A stretch of DNA of 64,000 nt from Desulfuromonas acetexigens (GCF_900111775.1 NZ_FOJJ01000023.1:62001-126000); one strand, 5' to 3'. Positions 27,290 through 36,286 are shown, numbered from the stretch's first letter. Made by a program: numbers and translations. The notes: a model not told the origin generated them from the sequence alone.

Positions 27290-30200
27290 TTACCCACCCC
27301 TTCTATTATCCTCAAATATCTCCACCGGCATCGCATACCTCAGCCGCCAGACCATCTTGATCGGCCGCTCACTCTCGTAACTCACCATATCCACCGGCCC
27401 CAGGTAGGTGAACGGCACCGTCACGTTGTTCCGCTTTTTCTGGCCACGGGCAAAGACCAGCACCGTATAACCTCGCTCTTGATGGTGAATCAGGTTCTGG
27501 CCGTCGGTGTGGTGCTGAGCGGTGTTGGCCTGTGACTCCCAGTGCAGCAGTTCCCGGCTGATGGGGTAATCCGCATACATGGTGCTGGGGGAGAACTCCT
27601 TTTCCGTCTTCTGGAAGGTCACCAGCAGGGCATAGGTCTTCTGCTCGGCAAAGTGCATCACCCCGACCCCGGTCTGGCCGCTGCTCTCCAGCGTCGCCCG
27701 GCCAAAGGCGGCCTGAACTTCGCGGATGCCGTATTGGGCGTGAAGCTCCAGCGGCACCCGATACGGCAGCTCCGGGGTGATCCCGGCAACTTCGGTGGTA
27801 TCCAACGCCCAGGCCAGAATCTCGTCCAGATCGGCGCAGATGCTTGGATTGGCGCCCAGCCTTTGGAATGCCTCTTCCAGCGAGGCAATCCCCACCTTCT
27901 CCGCCCTATCCCCCCAGATGCGATAATAGAGCAGCATGGCGGATGAACCGGCCTGGGCCAGCGCCTCGGCCACTTGACCGGTCGCAAGCATGGCCAGCAC
28001 CTGCCGCAGCAGAGTTGCTTCTTGTGGCCCGTTGATGAAGGCGGCCCGGATCAGCGCCTTCTTCAGCCGCGTCAGATCGGGATCAACCGGAATCGGCGCC
28101 AGTTGAGCCTTGGCTTTCCACTCACTCCATGACTCCTTGGCCAGCAGCACCTCCGGCTCGTAATCGTGGTAGCGGATGAAGTTGCCAAAGGTCAGCTCCT
28201 GCCCGGTCTCGCTGGTAAAGGTCTGGAGCCGGTCCGGCACCTGCACCGCCAGCCGGCCAAGATTTTCCCGGATGTTCTCCAGCACGTACTGGCGGGAGAG
28301 CCGGTCAAGCTGGATGGCGCAGCCGGCCGGGAGATGGGGGAAATCCTGCTCCACTTCCCTGTCGATGGAGAAGCGGTGCCGGGGAAGGAGCGCTTTTAGT
28401 TTGGTGTCGATGCGGTAGCGGCGGTGGGCCTGGCCGACAAAGTCGAGGACGGTGAGGCAGTCCTTCTCCGGGGCATGGCGCAGGCCGCGGCCGAGCTGCT
28501 GGAGAAAGACCGTCAGGCTCTCGGTGGGGCGCAGGAAGAGGACGGTGTTGATCTCCGGCACGTCCACCCCTTCACTCAGCTTGTCCACGGTGAAGAGGAA
28601 GGTGAGCTGGCCGTTCTTCAGCCGGACCAGCAGGTCGGCGCACTGGTCGCTGTCGCTGTTGGAAGTGAAAGCAGCGGACGGGATGCCGTGCTGGCTGAAC
28701 TGCTCGGCCATGTATTCGGCATGGCGGATCGTGACACAGAAGCCGATCCCCTTGAGGCTCGCAACAATCGGCTCGTAGCGGTGCAGTGCAGTGATGATGG
28801 CCGTTACCCGCTGGCGGGCGCGGGCCGGGTCCAGCACGTAGACATTCTCCAGCGCGGCGGCGTCGTACTTGCCATTGCGCCAGAACTGGTCGCCGTTGAT
28901 GGCGATGGGGTCGGCAATGCCGAAATAGTGGAACGGGCAGAGGAGCTTTTCTTCCAGCGCTTCAGGGAGACGAATCTCGGCGGCAAAGCGGTTGCCGAAA
29001 TCGGCGGCCACGTTGTCGCCATCCATTCGCTCCGGGGTGGCGGTGAGGCCGAGGAGGATCTGCGGGGTGAAGTGGTCGAAGATGGGGCGGTAGCTGCTGG
29101 CTGTGCCGTGGTGGGCCTCATCCACCACGATGTAGTCGTAGAAGCCGCTCCCCACATGCTCCCAGAGCCGGCGGGAGGCGAGCATGCCGACGGAGCAGAA
29201 CAGGTGCTCAAGGCGGGTGGCTTCAAAGGGGCCGACCTGCAGTTCCCCAAAATTCTGATTCCGCAGGATGTTGCGGAAGGTAGCGAGTGCCTGCTGCAGA
29301 ATTTCCTGCCGGTGGGCCAGAAAGAGCAGCCGCGCCTGCCTCTGGCGCTGGTCAAAGAAGCGCTTGAAATCGAAGGCGGCCACCACGGTCTTGCCGGTGC
29401 CGGTGGCGGCGATGACCAGATTACGCCAGCGGTCGTGGCTGCTCCGCTCCCGCTCCAGTGCTTCCAGAATCCGCTCCTGAAACGGATGGGGACTAAGATC
29501 GAAGAAGACTGCCGGGCCGTTTGCCTCTTTGTTCCTGGCGCGGGCCAGGGCGCTGCGGAACTGCTCCGGCTGCTGCGGATCAAAGGGGACGAACTCCCGG
29601 CTGTTCCAGTAAGTCTCGAACTCGACGCTGAACTTCTCCAGCACGTGGGGCATGTCCTGGGCGGTGACCTTCAGGTTCCACTCCAGCCCGCTGGTGATGG
29701 CGGCATGGGACATGTTGGCCGAGCCGATGTAGGCGGTGGAGAAACCGCTGTTGCGCTTGAAATGATAGGCCTTGGCATGCAGGCGGGTGCGTTCGGTATC
29801 GTAGGAGACGCGCACCTCGACATTCGGCAGCCGCGCCAGCCACTCCACCGCCGGGGCATCGGACGTCCCCATGTAGGAGGTGGTGATCAGCCGCACCGTC
29901 ACCTGCCGGTCGCGCAGGTCCTCGAAGGCCGGCAGCAGCAGCCGCAGGCCGGACCACTTGATGAACGAGACAAGGATATCTACCCCATCGGCGGAACGCA
30001 TCTCTTCCAGAAGTTCATGGGCCAGTTGCGGTTCCTGGGGTGAGCCGGTGAAGAGGCTGCTTTCAGCGAGGGAGGTATGGGGGCGAGGCAGGCCAGATTG
30101 GCCGTAGTTGGGCGGAGTGATTTCCAGCAGGAGTGGTTTGTTCTCCGCTACGAGGCGGCGCTTTTCCAGATGCCCATTGCCCGGTGCGGCAGCTACCGTG

Positions 30201-30415
30201 CCGAGAAGCCGGTTGCAGAGGGCCAGCCGCTGGTCCGGGTCTGTTTCTTCCCGCAGGGCCTGTTCCAGCACCTTGGCGACGAAACTAGCGTAGAGCGCCG
30301 GTTGCTCCTCCGGGTCGATCTTGCTGAAGACGCGGCGTAGCTCCGGCCGCTGGGCCAGTGCCTCCTGCAAGGCTTCGTCAAGCAATGCAGCATAGATGCC
30401 GGGGGATAAGCGCAT
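27290..30415 (-). CDS. PLD-nuclease/superfamily II helicase with DUF3427 domain
   Basis: A 1041-aa protein. Residues about 130-290 form a phospholipase-D-type nuclease domain (TRLHAKAYHFKRN, then TAYIGSANMSH). A superfamily II helicase core follows: motif I AATGTGKT, motif II VVDEAHHGTASSYR, motif III-like LLGLTATPERMDG, and motif VI QQLGRGLRHAPEK. The C-terminal region (about 750-1041) matches DUF3427. The order PLD-DEAD/DEAH-DUF3427 is typical of stand-alone proteins of defence islands. It is not HsdR: no PD-(D/E)XK nuclease precedes the motor. It presumably translocates on and cuts foreign DNA; this is inferred. The gene is GC-rich, unlike the PIN gene next to it. Confidence 0.85.
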   Translation of the reverse strand: MRLSPGIYAALLDEALQEALAQRPELRRVFSKIDPEEQPALYASFVAKVLEQALREETDPDQRLALCNRLLGTVAAAPGNGHLEKRRLVAENKPLLLEITPPNYGQSGLPRPHTSLAESSLFTGSPQEPQLAHELLEEMRSADGVDILVSFIKWSGLRLLLPAFEDLRDRQVTVRLITTSYMGTSDAPAVEWLARLPNVEVRVSYDTERTRLHAKAYHFKRNSGFSTAYIGSANMSHAAITSGLEWNLKVTAQDMPHVLEKFSVEFETYWNSREFVPFDPQQPEQFRSALARARNKEANGPAVFFDLSPHPFQERILEALERERSSHDRWRNLVIAATGTGKTVVAAFDFKRFFDQRQRQARLLFLAHRQEILQQALATFRNILRNQNFGELQVGPFEATRLEHLFCSVGMLASRRLWEHVGSGFYDYIVVDEAHHGTASSYRPIFDHFTPQILLGLTATPERMDGDNVAADFGNRFAAEIRLPEALEEKLLCPFHYFGIADPIAINGDQFWRNGKYDAAALENVYVLDPARARQRVTAIITALHRYEPIVASLKGIGFCVTIRHAEYMAEQFSQHGIPSAAFTSNSDSDQCADLLVRLKNGQLTFLFTVDKLSEGVDVPEINTVLFLRPTESLTVFLQQLGRGLRHAPEKDCLTVLDFVGQAHRRYRIDTKLKALLPRHRFSIDREVEQDFPHLPAGCAIQLDRLSRQYVLENIRENLGRLAVQVPDRLQTFTSETGQELTFGNFIRYHDYEPEVLLAKESWSEWKAKAQLAPIPVDPDLTRLKKALIRAAFINGPQEATLLRQVLAMLATGQVAEALAQAGSSAMLLYYRIWGDRAEKVGIASLEEAFQRLGANPSICADLDEILAWALDTTEVAGITPELPYRVPLELHAQYGIREVQAAFGRATLESSGQTGVGVMHFAEQKTYALLVTFQKTEKEFSPSTMYADYPISRELLHWESQANTAQHHTDGQNLIHHQERGYTVLVFARGQKKRNNVTVPFTYLGPVDMVSYESERPIKMVWRLRYAMPVEIFEDNRRGG

Positions 30416-30741
30416 GGGACCTCAAGCTGACAGGGCTACGAAAACATTCCAGACAGGCACACACCCACGCACCTCGTCGCAAGTCACCCCGGTTCGCTTC
30501 TTCTGCTCACGGACAAAACCCAGAACCGTTTCTTGGTGATGGAAGGTTCTGGACATCGATGTCAGCAAAAGAGCGACCCCTGCCTTGCAGGAGGGATCAT
30601 TTTTTAAAAGCCATTGAAATTTCTTGTCTATTTAAATCTAAAAATAAAAATTTTTCAATCAGGAGATCCCCTAATCTCAACCAAGTGTTTTTACTGAATG
30701 CGAACGCACTCCATTTTTCCCGAGAAAGAATCACACCCCCC

Positions 30742-30791
30742 TTGAAAAGCGTACAAATGTTCTCTATAGTCTCTCCGTGGAACAAAAGTAC
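30742..30791 (+). promoter_or_regulatory. Sigma-70 promoter with two LexA-type boxes before the repressor gene
   Basis: TTGAAA (30742-30747) and TATAGT (30765-30770) are separated by 17 bp. GTACAAATGTTC at 30751-30762 lies in the spacer, and GAACAAAAGTAC at 30780-30791 overlaps the transcription start region. Each is one base from the GAAC-N4-GTTC palindrome, and the two sites are mirror images of each other. This is what autoregulation by the LexA-like product would look like. An AGGAGG ribosome site follows at 30795-30800. Confidence 0.65.
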
Positions 30792-30804
30792 ACCAGGAGG
30801 CCCC

Positions 30805-31404
30805 ATGCGCACCCCGCAAGCCGATCCCGAATATCTTTCCCGCCTGCAAGACTACTTCGCCCGCTGGAAGATGATTCCTTCCTACGAACGGCTCTGCGCC
30901 CTGTGGGGGTTGGCTTCCCGGTCGGCGGCGGGGAAGGTGCTGGAGCGGCTGCGGCGGGCGGAGTTTCTGGAGCGCACGCCGGACGGCGCCTGGGTGCCGG
31001 CTCGGCGCTTTTTCGAGCGGCAACTGGCGCGGCAGGTGGTGCAGGCGGGGAGTCCGGCCGCCGATGTGGAGGCGGGGATGACGGCGCTGCTGCTCGACGA
31101 TCTGCTGGTCGATACCCCGTCGCGCACCCTGCTGGTCAGGGTGCGGGGGGAGTCGATGCGCGAGGCGAACATTTTCGACGGGGATATGGTGATCGTCGAG
31201 CGTCAGGCGGAGGCGGCGCCGGGGGAGATCGTGGTGGCGCTGGTGGATGGCGAACTGACGGTGAAACGGCTGCTGCGGGACGGCGGAGGCTGGCTGCTGC
31301 ACCCGGAGAATCCGGAGTTCGCCGACATCCGCCCCGAGGGGGAACTGACCCTGGTGGGGGTGGTCACCGGCCTGGCCCGGCGGCTGCGCAAGGGGCAGGC
31401 ATGA
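30805..31404 (+). CDS. LexA-like self-cleaving repressor
   Basis: A 199-aa protein. The ATG at 30805 has AGGAGG 4 bp upstream; longer upstream frames are not needed. The N-terminal winged helix (MIPSYERLCALWGLASRSAAGKVLERL) matches the LexA DNA-binding domain. The C-terminal S24 peptidase domain keeps the catalytic dyad Ser117 (RGESM) and Lys154 (LTVKRLL). The likely cleavage site is Ala81-Gly82, just before SPAAD, as in UmuD. It should repress its own operon and be inactivated by RecA on DNA damage. Its stop overlaps the next start (ATGA), so it heads a repressor-umuD-umuC mutagenesis cassette. Other in-frame Ala-Gly pairs (90-91) are possible cleavage sites. Confidence 0.85.
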   Translation: MRTPQADPEYLSRLQDYFARWKMIPSYERLCALWGLASRSAAGKVLERLRRAEFLERTPDGAWVPARRFFERQLARQVVQAGSPAADVEAGMTALLLDDLLVDTPSRTLLVRVRGESMREANIFDGDMVIVERQAEAAPGEIVVALVDGELTVKRLLRDGGGWLLHPENPEFADIRPEGELTLVGVVTGLARRLRKGQA

Positions 31405-31763
31405 TCCGTGATATTGGCGTTGAGCCGCCCTCGCCGCGACTGGAGCCGACCGGCTTCGCCTCCCCGGCGGCGGATTACGCGGAACTCGGCATCAGCCTCG
31501 ACCGCAGCCTCATCGACCATCCCGAGGCAACCTTCTTCTTCCGGGCGGCGGGGCCGGTCCTGGCCGAGGCGGGGATTTTCGACGGCGACCTGCTGGTGGT
31601 GGACCGCTCGGTGACGCCGCGCTCCGGCCATATCGTCGTCGCCGTGGCCGACGGCGAATTCGTCCTGCGCGAGCTGCGCACCCTGGCCCGCGAGGCGCGC
31701 GGCGAAGTCACCGTCTGGGGAGTGGTCCGCTGGGCCATCCATCGCCTGTGTCCCTCGCCCTGA
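31401..31763 (+). CDS. umuD: UmuD-like pol V accessory protein lacking the catalytic dyad
   Basis: A 120-aa protein that aligns well with UmuD: GFASPAADYAELGISL matches GFPSPAADYVEQRIDL, and AGIFDGDLLVVDRSVTPRSG matches the following strand. The catalytic serine of UmuD (Ser60 in GDSM) is replaced by Val53 (AAGPVLAEAG). The catalytic lysine (Lys97 in VKKL) is replaced by Arg90 (VLREL). The N-terminal arm is short, Cys-Gly of the cleavage site is Thr17-Gly18, and a segment of about 14 residues near the end is missing. It therefore cannot cleave itself and may act as a permanent UmuD'-like partner of UmuC. It starts on the repressor stop (ATGA) and overlaps umuC by 16 nt. Confidence 0.8.
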   Translation: MIRDIGVEPPSPRLEPTGFASPAADYAELGISLDRSLIDHPEATFFFRAAGPVLAEAGIFDGDLLVVDRSVTPRSGHIVVAVADGEFVLRELRTLAREARGEVTVWGVVRWAIHRLCPSP

Positions 31764-33019
31764 TCGACTGCAACAACTTCTACGCCTCCTGCGAGCAGCT
31801 CTTCCAGCCGCGGCTCATCGGCCGACCGGTGGTCGTCCTCTCCAACAACGACGGCTGCGTGGTGGCTCGCTCCGCCGAGGCGAAGGCCCTCGGCATCCCC
31901 ATGGCCGCCCCCTGGCACACCCTGACGTCCCTCGCCCGCCGTCACGGCATCGTCGCCCTCTCCAGCAACTACGCCCTCTACGGTGATCTCTCGGCGCGGG
32001 TGATGAAGGTGCTCGCCGGTTTCAGCCCGGCGCAGGAGGTCTACTCCATCGACGAGTGCTTTCTCGATCTGGCCGGCGCCCAGCCCTCGCCGGGGGCCTG
32101 CGGCCGACGGATTCGCGACGAGGTGCGGCGGCTGGTGGGGATTTCCATGGGGGTCGGCCTCGGCCCGACCAAGACCCTGGCCAAGTTCGCCAACCACTGC
32201 GCCAAGAAACGCCCCGAGTTCGCCGGAGTCTGCGCCCTCGGGGAACTCTCCCCCACCGCTATCGACGCCCTGCTCGCCTGGGCGCCGGTCTCCGAGGTCT
32301 GGGGTGTTGGCGGTCGCCTGACGGCGCGGCTGCAAACCCTCGGCATCCACACCGCCCTCGATCTTAAACGGGCGGCGCCGGGACGCATCCGCAAGACCTT
32401 CAGCGTCACTTTGGAGCGCACGGTGCGGGAACTCAACGGCGAAGTCTGTCTGGGCTTTGCCGCCGGACCCGCCACGCGCAAGCAGATCCTCTCCTCCCGC
32501 TCCTTCGGGCAGTTGATTACCGAGTTCGCCCCCTTGGAGGAAGCGGTCACCGCCTACGCCACCCGCGCCGCCGAGAAGCTGCGTCGGCAAGGTCTGGTGG
32601 CGGGATCGGTCGGGGCCTTCGTGCAGACCAATCCCTTTCGCGCCGATCTTCCCCAGTACCACGCCGCCCGGCATTGCCCCTTGGAACCCACCGCCGACAC
32701 CCGACTGCTGGCGCAAGCGGCGCTGCGACTTTTGCGCAACCTCTACCGCCCCGGCTTCGCCTACCAGAAGGCGGGAGTGATCCTCACCAACCTGCTTCCG
32801 GAAGAAAAACGCCAGCCCGGATTGTTCGAAGATGGCGCGGCGCTGACCGGATCTCAGGCGCTGATGGCAGCGATGGACCAGATCAACCGGGCCTACGGCC
32901 GAGGCACGGTGAAACTCGGCGCGGAAGGAAACGACCCGCGCTGGGCGATGCGCGCCGAACGGCGCACGCCCCGTTACACGACGAACCTGGAGGAACTGGC
33001 GGTGGCGAAGGCGGGATGA
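31748..33019 (+). CDS. umuC: UmuC, Y-family translesion DNA polymerase
   Basis: A 423-aa protein with a GTG start at 31748 (SLALIDCNNFYASCEQ). The Y-family signature is complete: the metal ligand Asp in LIDCNNFYASCE, NNDGCVVARSAEAK, and the catalytic Asp-Glu in EVYSIDECFLDLAG. Helix-hairpin-helix (VWGVGGRLTARLQTLG), little finger and a DUF4113-type tail (MDQINRAYGRGTVKLG, DPRWAMRAERRTPRYTT) follow. Start and end of the UmuD frame overlap it, so the three genes form one transcript. It performs error-prone bypass of DNA lesions when paired with UmuD. Confidence 0.95.
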   Translation: MSLALIDCNNFYASCEQLFQPRLIGRPVVVLSNNDGCVVARSAEAKALGIPMAAPWHTLTSLARRHGIVALSSNYALYGDLSARVMKVLAGFSPAQEVYSIDECFLDLAGAQPSPGACGRRIRDEVRRLVGISMGVGLGPTKTLAKFANHCAKKRPEFAGVCALGELSPTAIDALLAWAPVSEVWGVGGRLTARLQTLGIHTALDLKRAAPGRIRKTFSVTLERTVRELNGEVCLGFAAGPATRKQILSSRSFGQLITEFAPLEEAVTAYATRAAEKLRRQGLVAGSVGAFVQTNPFRADLPQYHAARHCPLEPTADTRLLAQAALRLLRNLYRPGFAYQKAGVILTNLLPEEKRQPGLFEDGAALTGSQALMAAMDQINRAYGRGTVKLGAEGNDPRWAMRAERRTPRYTTNLEELAVAKAG

Positions 33020-33314
33020 TTTTTCAGAATGGTAGGACTTGGCGCAGCCCAAGGGGAGAGATAGATGAAAATTCGTGCCGTCATCACCCGGCCTGGCGGC
33101 CGAACCGAAGGCGGATTGCCTCGGAGTGACAAATCACAGGTTGAAGTCATTTTCATGTCTGATCGGCACCTGCGTCCGGAGAAGCCAAGGCATGATTTGG
33201 GCATGATTTGGGCAGTGAGGGAGTCCACCCGGAAATGAGGCGGGGAAGACGCGCTGCGGCCGGAGTTTTCAAGAACCGGGGGTGAAGCTGCAAGCACCAG
33301 AAAATAAAAGAAAA
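33020..33314. other. Intergenic stretch with an 11-bp tandem repeat
   Basis: About 295 bp between umuC and the tRNA terminator, with no convincing gene. The unit GGCATGATTTG is repeated twice head to tail at 33191-33212 and is followed by GGCA. This is the DNA directly next to the 3' end of a tRNA gene, where integrated elements often end; no second copy of the tRNA end was found. Confidence 0.45.
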
Positions 33315-33340
33315 AAGGCCCGATCAATCGACCGGGCCTT
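33315..33340 (-). terminator. Rho-independent terminator of tRNA-Gly
   Basis: AAGGCCCG (33315-33322) pairs with CGGGCCTT (33333-33340). On the minus strand the hairpin is followed by a run of T (33311-33316), directly after the tRNA gene. Confidence 0.8.
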
Positions 33341-33351
33341 CGTTGTTTTTT

Positions 33352-33426
<75 letters not shown>

Positions 33427-33532
33427 TCGATATGTCGCTTTGCCTTGCTGCGAGCGGCTGTATTAATAGCAAATGCGATTTTTCAAGTCAACAGATAATT
33501 TTCGAAAAAAAACGCGGAGCGGCTTTCCCGGG

Positions 33533-34159
33533 CTATAAGGACGCGGTGCGGTTCTGGCGGAAATATTCCAAATATTTCTTGACCTTCTGGACGTAGTTGC
33601 GGGTTTCTTCGTAGGGGGGAATCCCCTGGTGACGCAAAACGGCATTAGGTCCGGCGTTGTAGGCGGCCAGGGCGAGATCGGTATCGCCTTTGAACTGATC
33701 GAGCATCAGACGCAGATAGCGGCTTCCCCCGCGAATATTATCCTCGGGATTGAAGGGGTCGCGCACATTCATGTCGCTGGCGGTTTCGGGGATCAGCTGC
33801 ATGAGCCCCTGGGCGCCCTTATTGGAGAGGGCGTTGGAATTGTAGTTGCTTTCCACCTTGATGACCGCGTGCACCAGCGCTTCATCGAGGTTGTAGGCGG
33901 AAGCGTACTGCTTGACCAGCGAGTCGTAATGCTTGGTGAGATTGGTCAGGTTGATAGATTTCCCGGCGGATTTGGGAGGCTGGGAACGTTTTGACTTCAT
34001 AAACAACCGGTACTGCCCATTGGTCGGTCGGTCGGTGAAATGGGTGACGCCGTAGGCATCGACATAGCGATAAATATCGCCGAAGCCCGTGGCCGGCACC
34101 GACAGCAGGACAAGGAACAAACCCCAAACAGCCAAACTATTGACAGCGAAATGTTTCAT
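33533..34159 (-). CDS. Periplasmic SLT-type lytic transglycosylase
   Basis: A 208-aa protein. The signal peptide (MKHFAVNSLAVWGLFLVLLSVPATG) is followed by a DUF4124-like stretch (DIYRYVDAYGVTHFTDRP) and an SLT domain. That domain has the catalytic Glu in VIKVESNYNSNALSNKGAQG, LMQLIPETASDM and LALAAYNAGPNAV. It cuts murein glycan strands to 1,6-anhydro products in the periplasm. It diverges from nadB and has no obvious operon partners. Confidence 0.92.
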   Translation of the reverse strand: MKHFAVNSLAVWGLFLVLLSVPATGFGDIYRYVDAYGVTHFTDRPTNGQYRLFMKSKRSQPPKSAGKSINLTNLTKHYDSLVKQYASAYNLDEALVHAVIKVESNYNSNALSNKGAQGLMQLIPETASDMNVRDPFNPEDNIRGGSRYLRLMLDQFKGDTDLALAAYNAGPNAVLRHQGIPPYEETRNYVQKVKKYLEYFRQNRTASL

Positions 34160-34242
34160 AGTTCCCTCGTTTTTCTGAAATCTTCCGCAATATATCGAAT
34201 TTTTTTCTGTATTTCAACCTAGTTAGCGAGTCGGCAAAGAAC

Positions 34243-34271
34243 TTGACAAGGGCGGATCACGGGCCGATAAT
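34243..34271 (+). promoter_or_regulatory. Sigma-70 promoter of nadB
   Basis: TTGACA (34243-34248) and GATAAT (34266-34271) are separated by exactly 17 bp, which is close to consensus. The transcript would carry a leader of about 115 nt before the nadB ATG. I see no known riboswitch pattern in that leader. Confidence 0.7.
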
Positions 34272-34392
34272 AACCCATTTTAATGGTTCTTAAAGCGTAA
34301 ATCCCTTTCCGGATGGGGCCCGAATGTCTGTTGGCCTCCATCACCTGACGGTATGCAAATGCCGGTCCATTCTTCGCCCAACGAGGCCTATC

Positions 34393-35991
34393 ATGAAAAT
34401 TATTTCCGATTTTCTGGTTATCGGCAGCGGTATCGCCGGTCTCTCCTACGCTCTTAAAGTCGCCGCCGAAGGCAAAGTTGCCATCGTCACCAAGCGGGAA
34501 ATGTCTGAAACCGCCACCTCTCTCGCCCAAGGCGGTATCGCTTCGGTCTTTTCGCAGGAAGACTCCTTCGAAAACCACGTGCGCGACACCCTGGTCGCCG
34601 GCGCCTTTCTACCCAACGAAGAGATTGTGCGCATGGTCATCGAAAATGGGCCCCAGGCCATCCACGATTTGATCGACTGGGGCGTGCAGTTTACCAAAAA
34701 GGCCGATGACAGCTATGACCTGCATCGCGAAGGGGGACACAGCCACCGCCGCATCCTCCACGCCCAGGACATCACGGGCCGGGAAATCGAGCGCGCGCTG
34801 GTCGAAGCAGTGCGCAAACATCCCAACATCAGCATCTATGAAAACCACATCGCCGTCGACCTGATCACCGCCGCAAAAGCCGCTCACCGACGCATCCGTC
34901 CGGACAACTGCCTGGGCGCCTACGTGCTCAACATCGCCAGCCGCGAAATCCTGTCCTTCGGCGCGAAAATCACCATTCTCGCCACCGGCGGCGCCGGCAA
35001 GGTCTATCTCTACACCTGCAATCCCGACGTTTCCACCGGCGACGGCGTGGCCATGGCCTACCGCGCCGGCGCCACCATCGCCAACATGGAGTTTATGCAG
35101 TTCCACCCGACCACCCTCTTCCATCCCCATGCCAAATCGTTCCTGATTTCCGAGGCGGTACGCGGCGAAGGGGCGATTCTCAAGCGCCGGGACGGCACCG
35201 CCTTCATGGAGAAGTATCACGAGCTCAGGGATCTTGCCCCCCGCGACATCGTCGCCCGCGCCATCGACAACGAGATGAAAACCTACGGGGATGATTGCGT
35301 TTTTCTCGACATCACCCACAAGGGGGCGGAGTTCATCGAGAAGCATTTCCCGAACATCCACGAGACCTGCCTTTCCTTCGGCATCGACATGACCAAGGAA
35401 CCGATTCCGGTGGTGCCGGCAGCCCATTATCTCTGTGGCGGGGTACGGGTCGACGAATGGGGGGAGTCGGACATTCAGAACCTTTTCGTCATCGGCGAAT
35501 CGTCCTGCACCGGCCTGCATGGCGCCAACCGCCTGGCCAGCAACAGTCTGCTCGAAGGGGTGGTCTACGGCAAACGCGCCGCGCAACGCTCCTTGGAACG
35601 CCTGGCCGGCCTGCCCGACACCTATCCGTCCATCGACCCCTGGGACTACGGCACCGCCACCAACAGCGACGAAGAGGTGGTGGTTGCCCACAACTGGCAC
35701 GAAATCCGCCTCTGCATGTGGAACTATGTCGGCATCGTCCGCTCCAACAAGCGCCTGGTGCGGGCGTTGCGCCGAATCCAGATGATTCAGGAGGAGATCG
35801 CCGACTACTACTGGGACTTCCTCATCACCTCGGACCTTATCGAATTGCGCAACATCGCCACGGTGGCGGAACTCATTGTCCGCTGTGCCTTGGAACGGGA
35901 AGAAAGCCGGGGACTGCACTACACGATCGACTTCCCCGAAACCGACGATATCCACTGGAAGCGGGATACCCTGATCCAGAAACAATTTTAA
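34393..35991 (+). CDS. nadB: L-aspartate oxidase
   Basis: A 532-aa protein started at the ATG at 34393 (MKIISDFLVIG) with GAGG 8 nt upstream. The FAD-binding GSGIAGLSYAL is followed by the family marks TSLAQGGIASV, HREGGHSHRRILHA, ATGGAGKVY and HPTTLFHP. PAAHYLCGGV, GLHGANRLASNSLLEG and a C-terminal helical domain (WNYVGIVRSNKRL) complete it. It oxidises aspartate to iminoaspartate, the first step of de novo NAD synthesis; nadA and nadC are not in the window. It may be co-transcribed with the chorismate mutase gene 22 bp downstream. Confidence 0.96.
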   Translation: MKIISDFLVIGSGIAGLSYALKVAAEGKVAIVTKREMSETATSLAQGGIASVFSQEDSFENHVRDTLVAGAFLPNEEIVRMVIENGPQAIHDLIDWGVQFTKKADDSYDLHREGGHSHRRILHAQDITGREIERALVEAVRKHPNISIYENHIAVDLITAAKAAHRRIRPDNCLGAYVLNIASREILSFGAKITILATGGAGKVYLYTCNPDVSTGDGVAMAYRAGATIANMEFMQFHPTTLFHPHAKSFLISEAVRGEGAILKRRDGTAFMEKYHELRDLAPRDIVARAIDNEMKTYGDDCVFLDITHKGAEFIEKHFPNIHETCLSFGIDMTKEPIPVVPAAHYLCGGVRVDEWGESDIQNLFVIGESSCTGLHGANRLASNSLLEGVVYGKRAAQRSLERLAGLPDTYPSIDPWDYGTATNSDEEVVVAHNWHEIRLCMWNYVGIVRSNKRLVRALRRIQMIQEEIADYYWDFLITSDLIELRNIATVAELIVRCALEREESRGLHYTIDFPETDDIHWKRDTLIQKQF

Positions 35992-36013
35992 AAAACCAAC
36001 CAGGAGCCGACCC

Positions 36014-36286
36014 TTGACCATTGACGAGATTCGCGTACGCATCGACGAGCTGGACCGCCTGCTGTTGAAGATTTTCAACGAACGGGCTGACTTGGCGTTG
36101 CAGATCGGGGAGATCAAAAAGGAACTGGGCCTAGCCGTCTACGACCCGGCCCGGGAGAAGCGCATCTTCGAGGCCATGCAGGCGGCCAACCCCGGCCCCC
36201 TGGACAACGGCGCCATCGTTCGCATGTTCGAGCGCGTCATCGACGAATCCCGGCGGCTGGAACGTATCCGCACGAAAGGTCTGTGA
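36014..36286 (+). CDS. Chorismate mutase, AroQ type
   Basis: A 90-aa all-helical protein with a TTG start at 36014 and AGGAG 7 nt upstream. It shows the AroQ pattern: IDEIRVRIDELDRLLLKIFNERADLALQIGEIKKELG, then YDPAREKRIFEAM with the conserved active-site Arg-Glu. A long C-terminal helix follows (IVRMFERVIDESRRLE). It converts chorismate to prephenate for Phe/Tyr synthesis. The stop overlaps the next start as GTGA, so it is coupled to a DAHP-synthase regulatory-like domain. Confidence 0.9.
   Translation: MTIDEIRVRIDELDRLLLKIFNERADLALQIGEIKKELGLAVYDPAREKRIFEAMQAANPGPLDNGAIVRMFERVIDESRRLERIRTKGL

Noticed and set aside
27290-30415. Could the large helicase be the missing HsdR?
   Set aside because: It begins with a PLD-type nuclease domain and ends with DUF3427, has no PD-(D/E)XK domain before the motor, and lies 19 kb from hsdMS.
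34272-34392. Possible NAD-type riboswitch in the nadB leader
   Set aside because: The leader has no core pattern of the known nadA or pnuC motifs and no clear terminator or sequestering stem.
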